From NCBI GenBank assembly GCA_963802095.1, contig CAWDHI010000002.1, positions 248,001 to 312,000 on the forward strand: a DNA stretch of 64,000 bases, written 5' to 3'. The DNA comes from CAVVEQ01 sp963802095. Lineage in GTDB: Bacteria > Chloroflexota > Anaerolineae > Anaerolineales > Anaerolineaceae. Position 1 is the first letter of the stretch, and the number at the start of each line of letters is the position of its first letter. Positions 27,472-35,283 of the stretch are shown here, one piece after another. A program made the translations under genes and the position numbers. Under the pieces are notes generated by a model that had not been told where the DNA came from, searched no databases, and saw only the letters and a list, made by a program, of their open reading frames with translations.

Positions 27472-30400
27472 ATGAAGCAAATCACACGCCTGGTACTGCT
27501 AATATCCATCCTATTCAGCGCGCTGTTCCTCCAGCCACCCCAGGTGGTGCGGGCAGCGAACTTCCCGGCGCAGATGAACAAGAGCTTCACCCCGATCTCC
27601 ATCGTTGCGGGTGGAACCTCTGTTTTAAGTGTGACCATTTATAACCCGAATTCGTTCGAACTAACCTCTGCCCACTACCACGATTTTTTTCCGGCTGGCA
27701 TCATAGTAAATAATCCATTAATTTATTCGAATTCCTGCGGCGGGTCAGTTTTGGATGGCTCAGGCGGTGCCTTAGGTGCTGGGGACACTTCTTTTCAACT
27801 TATTGGTGGAACCGTTCCACGCCAATTAGGTGCAAATCCCGGGGAGTGCACGGTTACCGTGGAAGTTACCTCAACAACGCCCGGAAATCTGATCAATACG
27901 ATTCCTGCCAATGAGCTTGAATCCGAAGGCGACGATGGGGGTGTCATTGTCCCGATCACAAATGCGACCCCTGCCAGCGCTACCCTGCAGGTCGCAACCG
28001 TACTTCCCCCCTCATTAAGCAAATCATTCGCCCCGAATACAATCGCTGTTGGTGCATTCAGCACATTGACGATTAATATCATCAACAACGACCCAACTAC
28101 CACCCTGACCGAGACCGCACTGACGGATTTTTTACCGACGAATCTGGTCCTGGCAAATCCCGCCAATCCTACAACGAGTATCGATTGCGGAACAGGGACA
28201 GTCACAGCCATCCCTGGGGCAACATCTTTGACCCTGAACAACGCCCAGATCGGACCCCTAAGAACATGTACGATCACGGCGAGGGTTGCCTCAGCTGTGC
28301 AAGGGGCATATTCCAATACGATCCCGGCTGGTCCTGCCGGTCTGGGCTCCATCCAAACCCGGCAGGGGGTTACAAATGCATCCCCTGCCACGGCTAACTT
28401 GAACGTCCAGGCCTTCACAATGACCAAAGCCTTTTCTCCGGCTTCAATCCCTGCCGGGGGCACCAGCACCCTTACCATAAGCATTCTGAACAGGGCTAAT
28501 TTCGCTTACACAAATGTTGGTTTATATGATGATCTTTACCCCCTGTCCGGTAACAATCTGGAATTCATTCCCGGTTCAGCCAGTTTCACGAATTGTGGAG
28601 GGATGGCTGCTTCGGTAACGAACACCGGTCTGCCGAGTACGGTCAATAACCGGGCAGATTTTACCGGAGGATCAATTTCATCAGGTGCAACCTGTTCCAT
28701 CCAAATCAGCGTCAGGTCGTTCCAGCGGACTCCCGCAGGTTCCTATACGAATACCATTCCTGCTGGGCGGATCACGACTGCGGAAGGCGCGACAAATGAC
28801 CAACCTGTTTCATCAACCCTGGGGGTGACCGGGCTTTCCATCTCAAAATCATTCGTCCCGAACTCGATCCCCTTTGGTGGCATAAGCAGGCTGACTATCT
28901 CCATTAACAATCCTTCACCATTGCCGTATTCGGTGACAAGTTTGCTGGATGATTTAAACAGCCCAACTAATTCTTACGTGTCAATCGCGCCAACTCCAAA
29001 TACGAACACTACTTGTGTGGGTGGCATTGTCACGACCGGTCCCCGCACTGTCACGCTAAATGGAGGTACGGTTCCTGCAGCTGGGAGTTGCAACTTTTCA
29101 GTTGACGTTATCGGCACAACGGTAGGTAATAATCGTACCAACACGATACCCGCAGGCAGATTGACGACCGTGGAAGGGGGAACAAATGCATCGCCAGCAA
29201 CTGCTTTGATCAGTATAACGAATGTGTTGCCAACGAGTACCAAGGCCTTTACCGGTGTGAGTGGGAATAACCAAATTGTAGCCGGCGGTACAAGCACCTT
29301 GACGATCACCTTAACCAATCCAGCTGGTGCTACGGCCTTAACCAACCTGGGCTTTATCGATAACCTGGCCACAACCGGAACCGGTCTGGTGTTCACTTCC
29401 CTCACCAGCAATACTTGCGGAGGCGTTGTAAACGGCGCAGGTACCCAGGTGATTACTTTAAGCGGAGGTTCGCTCGCAGGCGGATCCCCTGCACATTCTT
29501 GTTCAGTAGTAGTTGTCGTAACCATGCCACTGAACACGAACGGGAGGACTGTTACCAATACGATCCTCCGAACTGACATCACCAATGATCAAAACCTACG
29601 ACCCGCGGCGAATATCACGCGAACCCTTGTAATTCGCGCAGTAGATTTGCAGGGAAAAACCTTCACGCCATCAACTTTTCAATCCGGCGGTACCAGCAGC
29701 CTGGTGATCACCCTGCAAAACTTCACCGGTACCCCGCTAACGGTTAATACGTTAACTGATAATCTTGCACTACCAACTAACTCGAATTTGTCAATAGCTG
29801 CCTATCCGCCAGCAGCAGCACCAAGCACGACTTGTACCGGGGGAACCATTACCGCCATTGCCGGGACGCAGCTGATCACCCTTACAGGTGGCACAATCCC
29901 GGTCGGGGTTTCACCGACTTTTTCCAACCCTGGTACTTGTACCGTCACGATTCCTGTTACCGGAACTCTGGTGGGGGGGCCGTATACCAATACAATCCCG
30001 ATCGGAAATTTAACCACAACCCAGGGTCCGAGCAGCCGGACTGCACGAACAGCAACCGTCACAATATATGCACCTGGAGCAGGTGTAACTCTGACCAAAG
30101 CGTTTGGAACCAACCCGGTCAACGCGGGTAGTAATTCCCTTATGACGCTTACAATCTCTCCACCTGCCGATACGAACCTGACTAATTTTTCCATAACTGA
30201 TTCCTTCCCAGCGAATATGGTCGTTGGAAATCCACCCAGCGCACAGGTAGTTTCGGGATGCGGCGGGTTGGTTTTCAATCCAGCGCCTGTCACCGGCGAT
30301 ACTTCCATCCAGGCTACCGGTGGAACCATCACAACTGGTACGAACTGCATCCTCCGGGTCAATGTTCGTGGAAATTTGGGGGGGAGTTATGTGAACCGGA

Positions 30401-33400
30401 TTCGACCGGTCGATATTACCAATAACCAAAACCGGTCCATCCCTGCGGATGTTACCCAAACCCTGAACGTGAATACCATAAGTACCCTGGCAGTGACCAA
30501 AAACTTCCAGCCGCCAGTGGTCAATCCAAATGGGCTCTCCACCTTGACGATTTACCTTGAGAACTCAAATACCTCTGCATTGATCAATGCAAGCCTGACC
30601 GATAATCTTCCAGGGACGGCAGCGGATGGAGTCAGGGTTGCCCCCACTCCGAATGCGAGCACAACTTGTGGTGCAGGTGTGATTACAGCGAACCCTGGTG
30701 CGGGTGTCATTTCCATGGCTGGGGGGACAATCCCAGCGCGGGTGGGATCCGTCAATGGGCTGTGTTCCATCAGGGTAAATGTACAGGGGAAGCGTACCAG
30801 TGCCGCCCTACCCTTTACTTACACTAACAACATCCCAGTCACCAATGTCAGCGCGAGAAACCAGGATACCGGCGAGATCATGAATTCAACATCGCCTGCT
30901 TCCGCCAACCTCACGATAGCTACCCTCTTCATAAATGTCGTAAAAGGTTTCGACCCCCTTACCGTTTTCGGCGGTTCTGCATCGACGTTGAGCGTTCAGC
31001 TGATCAATCCCAACAACGCTGCCTTGAGCGGGATTGCTTTTACCGATAACATGCCTGCCGGGATGATCATCGCCAACCCAGCCGATTTGAATGTTGGCAC
31101 TTGCGGCGGAACTCTCGTTGGAGTTCCCGGTGCGAGTACATTTTCCTTTAGCGGCGGCAGCCTCCCAGCTTCCACGAGTTGTACAGTGACCCTCAGCGCC
31201 ACCATGACAGCCAATGGCAACCTTACAAATACCATTTATGCCGGAGAGGTGACTACTTTTAATGGGGCTAGCAACACCCAGGATGCATCAGCCACACTAA
31301 CGAACCTCCCTGGTGCCAGCGTTAGCAAATTCTTTGCTCCCAACCCGATCTACGCCGGGCAATACTCGCTGCTCACAATCACTATTCAAAACACAGGAAA
31401 TATCGACCTGAGCGGGATGGGGTTAATTGATAATCTTGCTTCAACCGGTTCCCCCAATGTTTTAATAGCAGGTGGTTCCGCCCCTGCTCCTGTAAATAAT
31501 TGCGGGGGATCGCTCACTGCAGACCCGGGAACCCAACTTATCCAACTTGTGAATGGCGTTCTTCTTGGCAGCACATCCTGTACGCTCGTTATTCCCGTAA
31601 CCAGTACTGTTCCAGGAAATTATCAAAACACGATTCCCATAAGCACACTCGTAACAAATGAAGGTGCTACAAATGCCCTGCCTGCAAGAGATACATTAAG
31701 AGTACTTGCGCTCGCCTCCCTCGGCGACTTCGTCTGGAATGACACCAACGCCAACGGCATCCAGGATGCAGGCGAACCCGGGATCGCAGGCGTCACCGTC
31801 AACCTGCGGGATTCCGGCGGCAACACCATTGACACCACCACCACCGACGCCACCGGCTTCTATCAATTCACCGGCCTCACCCCCGGTACCTACTCCGTGG
31901 AGTTCGTCAACCCCGGCGGCTATACCTTCTCCCCCGCCGATCAGGGCGGCAACGATGCCCTCGATTCCGACGCAGATACCACCACCGGCATCACCCCCAA
32001 CGTCACCCTCGCCTCCGGGGAGAATAACCCCACCATCGACGCGGGCCTCTATCAGCTCGCCTCCCTCGGCGACTTCGTCTGGAATGACACCAACGCCAAC
32101 GGCATCCAGGATGCAGGCGAACCCGGGATCGCAGGCGTCACCGTCAACCTGCGGGATTCCGGCGGCAACACCATTGACACCACCACCACCGACGCCACCG
32201 GCTTCTATCAATTCACCGGCCTCACCCCCGGTACCTACTCCGTGGAGTTCGTCAACCCCGGCGGCTATACCTTCTCCCCCGCCGATCAGGGCGGCAACGA
32301 TGCCCTCGATTCCGACGCAGATACCACCACCGGCATCACCCCCAACGTCACCCTCGCCTCCGGGGAGAATAACCCCACCATCGACGCGGGCCTCTATCAG
32401 CTCGCCTCCCTCGGCGACTTCGTCTGGAATGACACCAACGCCAACGGCATCCAGGATGCAGGCGAACCCGGGATCGCAGGCGTCACCGTCAACCTGCGGG
32501 ATTCCGGCGGCAACACCATTGACACCACCACCACCGACGCCACCGGCTTCTATCAATTCACCGGCCTCACCCCCGGTACCTACTCCGTGGAGTTCGTCAA
32601 CCCCGGCGGCTATACCTTCTCCCCCGCCGATCAGGGCGGCAACGATGCCCTCGATTCCGACGCAGATACCACCACCGGCATCACCCCCAACGTCACCCTC
32701 GCCTCCGGGGAGAATAACCCCACCATCGACGCGGGCCTCTATCAGCTCGCCTCCCTCGGCGACTTCGTCTGGAATGACACCAACGCCAACGGCATCCAGG
32801 ATGCAGGCGAACCCGGGATCGCAGGCGTCACCGTCAACCTGCGGGATTCCGGCGGCAACACCATTGACACCACCACCACCGACGCCACCGGCTTCTATCA
32901 ATTCACCGGCCTCACCCCCGGTACCTACTCCGTGGAGTTCGTCAACCCCGGCGGCTATACCTTCTCCCCCGCCGATCAGGGCGGCAACGATGCCCTCGAT
33001 TCCGACGCAGATACCACCACCGGCATCACCCCCAACGTCACCCTCGCCTCCGGGGAGAATAACCCCACCATCGACGCGGGCCTCTATCAGCTCGCCTCCC
33101 TCGGCGACTTCGTCTGGAATGACACCAACGCCAACGGCATCCAGGATGCAGGCGAACCCGGGATCGCAGGCGTCACCGTCAACCTGCGGGATTCCGGCGG
33201 CAACACCATTGACACCACCACCACCGACGCCACCGGCTTCTATCAATTCACCGGCCTCACCCCCGGTACCTACTCCGTGGAGTTCGTCAACCCCGGCGGC
33301 TATACCTTCTCCCCCGCCGATCAGGGCGGCAACGATGCCCTCGATTCCGACGCAGATACCACCACCGGCATCACCCCCAACGTCACCCTCGCCTCCGGGG

Positions 33401-35085
33401 AGAATAACCCCACCATCGACGCGGGCCTCTATCAGCTCGCCTCCCTCGGCGACTTCGTCTGGAATGACACCAACGCCAACGGCATCCAGGATGCAGGCGA
33501 ACCCGGGATCGCAGGCGTCACCGTCAACCTGCGGGATTCCGGCGGCAACACCATTGACACCACCACCACCGACGCCACCGGCTTCTATCAATTCACCGGC
33601 CTCACCCCCGGTACCTACTCCGTGGAGTTCGTCAACCCCGGCGGCTATACCTTCTCCCCCGCCGATCAGGGCGGCAACGATGCCCTCGATTCCGACGCAG
33701 ATACCACCACCGGCATCACCCCCAACGTCACCCTCGCCTCCGGGGAGAATAACCCCACCATCGACGCGGGCCTCTATCAACCGGAGATCAATGTAACCAA
33801 AGTTCTAAGTGCAGTAACTTTCACCAACCCCGATATCGCCCGCATGACCTACACGATCACGATCGGTCCAAACGCCATTCCACTGACTGACATCCAGGCA
33901 GTTGATGACCTGGAGGACGCTTTCACTCCCCAAAGCTTCGCGGTCATCAGTCTGACAGCCACAAACCTGACTGAGAATCCCGCATATGATGGTTTGACCG
34001 GTTCAGATACGAATTTACTGAGCGGCACTGATTCACTTGACGAGGGAGAAACTGGTGTTATCACCCTGGTTGTGGATCTTACTCTGAACACGAATGACCC
34101 CACTGCAACGTATGTCAATGAAGTTATCGCGAGTGGTCGGCCACCAACCGGTCCACGCGTCTCAGATAATAGTTCCGCGACCGGACCTCTGTTCGCCGAT
34201 CCGGCTGTTACAAAGAGTGGGGACCCCACCCGGGTTTTCGTAGGCGAGCTTGTCACCTTCACTTTGACGGTTTCAAATAATGGCAATCAGACCGCCACCG
34301 ATGTGGTTGTTGTAGACCCCCTACCATCCAATATGAGCGTTTTTTCCGCCGTTTCAGTCCCACCCCATACAATAACAATCATCCCTCCACGGACAGTTCA
34401 GGTGGATATCGGGGATATGGATCCGGATGATGTCGTCACGATCACGATTGTTGCCCGGGTGAATAGTACTGGTACGCCTCCGATCATTAACCAGGTTGAG
34501 CTCACCACAACCTCGCCCACGGACTTTGACCCGAATAACCGGTCTTCAATCACGCTGGAAGTTCTGCAGCCCAGTCTGCCTGAAACAGGTTTCGCCCCCG
34601 GTAAGCTCACCAGGATCCCTGCGCAACCTCCGTCGATCGTGTATTCCACCAATGACGAGCTCTCGTTATCGATCCCCTCACTGAAAATCCACCTTCCGAT
34701 CGTGGGTGTTCCCAAAAGCGGGGATAGCTGGGATGTGACCTGGCTGGGTAACCGCGCAGGCTGGCTTAATGGAACCTCCTACCCCACCTGGGATGGGAAT
34801 AGCGTCATCACCGGGCATGTTTATCTTTCCAACGGTTTGGCGGGTCCCTTCCTCAACATCGGAAAGTTGAATTATGGCGACCGCGTGATCGTACGTGCCT
34901 ACGGTAAGGATTACACATACGAAGTTCGCTCCGTGCGAACGATCAAGCCTTACGAAGTGGCCACCGCTCTCCGTCATGAAGACCGTTCCTGGATCACCCT
35001 CCTGACTTGCAAGGGTTTCAACGAGGATTCGGGGAATTATGACCTGCGTACCGTCGTACGGGCAGTCCTTGTCTCTGTAAAATAA
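27472..35085 (+). CDS. giant secreted DUF11/SdrD-B repeat protein with LPETG motif and C-terminal sortase domain
   Basis: A 2537-residue surface protein. Residues 1-28 are a signal peptide (ending QVVRA). Ten DUF11-like beta modules of about 130-150 residues follow, each opening with a K-x-F-x-P type strand (NKSFTP, SKSFAP, TKAFSP, SKSFVP and so on). Residues 1414-2103 are six identical 115-residue SdrD-B-type repeats (SLGDFVWNDTNANGIQDAGE start, likely calcium-binding D/N-rich motif). Two more DUF11-like modules end at about 2365. LPETG lies at 2369-2373. The rest is a sortase-like domain with H2449 (TGHVYLSN), C2513 (LLTCKG) and R2526 (DLRTVV); the His-Cys and Cys-Arg spacings (64 and 13) equal those of sortase A. 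No membrane helix follows LPETG. Probably an adhesin or surface-layer component. Confidence 0.88.
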   Translation: MKQITRLVLLISILFSALFLQPPQVVRAANFPAQMNKSFTPISIVAGGTSVLSVTIYNPNSFELTSAHYHDFFPAGIIVNNPLIYSNSCGGSVLDGSGGALGAGDTSFQLIGGTVPRQLGANPGECTVTVEVTSTTPGNLINTIPANELESEGDDGGVIVPITNATPASATLQVATVLPPSLSKSFAPNTIAVGAFSTLTINIINNDPTTTLTETALTDFLPTNLVLANPANPTTSIDCGTGTVTAIPGATSLTLNNAQIGPLRTCTITARVASAVQGAYSNTIPAGPAGLGSIQTRQGVTNASPATANLNVQAFTMTKAFSPASIPAGGTSTLTISILNRANFAYTNVGLYDDLYPLSGNNLEFIPGSASFTNCGGMAASVTNTGLPSTVNNRADFTGGSISSGATCSIQISVRSFQRTPAGSYTNTIPAGRITTAEGATNDQPVSSTLGVTGLSISKSFVPNSIPFGGISRLTISINNPSPLPYSVTSLLDDLNSPTNSYVSIAPTPNTNTTCVGGIVTTGPRTVTLNGGTVPAAGSCNFSVDVIGTTVGNNRTNTIPAGRLTTVEGGTNASPATALISITNVLPTSTKAFTGVSGNNQIVAGGTSTLTITLTNPAGATALTNLGFIDNLATTGTGLVFTSLTSNTCGGVVNGAGTQVITLSGGSLAGGSPAHSCSVVVVVTMPLNTNGRTVTNTILRTDITNDQNLRPAANITRTLVIRAVDLQGKTFTPSTFQSGGTSSLVITLQNFTGTPLTVNTLTDNLALPTNSNLSIAAYPPAAAPSTTCTGGTITAIAGTQLITLTGGTIPVGVSPTFSNPGTCTVTIPVTGTLVGGPYTNTIPIGNLTTTQGPSSRTARTATVTIYAPGAGVTLTKAFGTNPVNAGSNSLMTLTISPPADTNLTNFSITDSFPANMVVGNPPSAQVVSGCGGLVFNPAPVTGDTSIQATGGTITTGTNCILRVNVRGNLGGSYVNRIRPVDITNNQNRSIPADVTQTLNVNTISTLAVTKNFQPPVVNPNGLSTLTIYLENSNTSALINASLTDNLPGTAADGVRVAPTPNASTTCGAGVITANPGAGVISMAGGTIPARVGSVNGLCSIRVNVQGKRTSAALPFTYTNNIPVTNVSARNQDTGEIMNSTSPASANLTIATLFINVVKGFDPLTVFGGSASTLSVQLINPNNAALSGIAFTDNMPAGMIIANPADLNVGTCGGTLVGVPGASTFSFSGGSLPASTSCTVTLSATMTANGNLTNTIYAGEVTTFNGASNTQDASATLTNLPGASVSKFFAPNPIYAGQYSLLTITIQNTGNIDLSGMGLIDNLASTGSPNVLIAGGSAPAPVNNCGGSLTADPGTQLIQLVNGVLLGSTSCTLVIPVTSTVPGNYQNTIPISTLVTNEGATNALPARDTLRVLALASLGDFVWNDTNANGIQDAGEPGIAGVTVNLRDSGGNTIDTTTTDATGFYQFTGLTPGTYSVEFVNPGGYTFSPADQGGNDALDSDADTTTGITPNVTLASGENNPTIDAGLYQLASLGDFVWNDTNANGIQDAGEPGIAGVTVNLRDSGGNTIDTTTTDATGFYQFTGLTPGTYSVEFVNPGGYTFSPADQGGNDALDSDADTTTGITPNVTLASGENNPTIDAGLYQLASLGDFVWNDTNANGIQDAGEPGIAGVTVNLRDSGGNTIDTTTTDATGFYQFTGLTPGTYSVEFVNPGGYTFSPADQGGNDALDSDADTTTGITPNVTLASGENNPTIDAGLYQLASLGDFVWNDTNANGIQDAGEPGIAGVTVNLRDSGGNTIDTTTTDATGFYQFTGLTPGTYSVEFVNPGGYTFSPADQGGNDALDSDADTTTGITPNVTLASGENNPTIDAGLYQLASLGDFVWNDTNANGIQDAGEPGIAGVTVNLRDSGGNTIDTTTTDATGFYQFTGLTPGTYSVEFVNPGGYTFSPADQGGNDALDSDADTTTGITPNVTLASGENNPTIDAGLYQLASLGDFVWNDTNANGIQDAGEPGIAGVTVNLRDSGGNTIDTTTTDATGFYQFTGLTPGTYSVEFVNPGGYTFSPADQGGNDALDSDADTTTGITPNVTLASGENNPTIDAGLYQPEINVTKVLSAVTFTNPDIARMTYTITIGPNAIPLTDIQAVDDLEDAFTPQSFAVISLTATNLTENPAYDGLTGSDTNLLSGTDSLDEGETGVITLVVDLTLNTNDPTATYVNEVIASGRPPTGPRVSDNSSATGPLFADPAVTKSGDPTRVFVGELVTFTLTVSNNGNQTATDVVVVDPLPSNMSVFSAVSVPPHTITIIPPRTVQVDIGDMDPDDVVTITIVARVNSTGTPPIINQVELTTTSPTDFDPNNRSSITLEVLQPSLPETGFAPGKLTRIPAQPPSIVYSTNDELSLSIPSLKIHLPIVGVPKSGDSWDVTWLGNRAGWLNGTSYPTWDGNSVITGHVYLSNGLAGPFLNIGKLNYGDRVIVRAYGKDYTYEVRSVRTIKPYEVATALRHEDRSWITLLTCKGFNEDSGNYDLRTVVRAVLVSVK
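31711..33780 (+). repeat. six tandem 345-bp coding repeats
   Basis: Copies start at 31711, 32056, 32401, 32746, 33091 and 33436 and encode 115 residues each. Read side by side they are identical base for base, except that the last ends CAA followed by CCG instead of CAG-CTC. Codons are strongly C-ending, unlike the flanking parts of the same gene, which points to recent duplication or gene conversion of an acquired unit. Copy number in an assembly may be unreliable. Confidence 0.95.
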
Positions 35086-35110
35086 CGCCCCCTTTATCGG
35101 AAAAGAATTC

Positions 35111-35142
35111 AGACCAGGCATATCCTTAGCCTGGTCTTTTTT
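35111..35142 (+). terminator. terminator after the surface-protein gene
   Basis: Arms AGACCAGGC (35111-35119) and GCCTGGTCT (35129-35137) with a 9-nt loop, followed by TTTTT. Confidence 0.88.
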
Positions 35143-35163
35143 ATGGAGTTTTCACTTTGACGA

Positions 35164-35191
35164 TTGATTATTAGTACTTTTGTTCTATAAT
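35164..35191 (+). promoter_or_regulatory. uvrA promoter with SOS-box-like palindrome
   Basis: TTGATT (35164-35169), a 16-bp spacer and TATAAT (35186-35191) form a good sigma-70 type promoter. The spacer holds AGTAC-TTTT-GTTCT (35173-35186), one mismatch from a GAAC-N4-GTTC LexA box of the Gram-positive type. Regulation by LexA is inferred only. Confidence 0.5.
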
Positions 35192-35283
35192 AGAGATGTC
35201 GTCGATGCTGAATAACAGCCAGTGAACCTAAAAAACGTCGGGTGATATAATGAGTGGCATTTTCTCAGGAGAAAAATAAACCT

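Noticed and set aside
31711..33780. Tandem array as a possible CRISPR
   Set aside because: Units are 345 bp, contiguous and coding, with no spacers.
31696..33796. Two long open frames (about 695 codons each) on the other strand and in another plus frame across the repeat region
   Set aside because: They exist because the 345-bp unit is a multiple of three and GC-rich; any frame open once is open six times. Their products are low-complexity Pro/Ser or Gly/Ala runs without homology and lie wholly inside the surface-protein gene.
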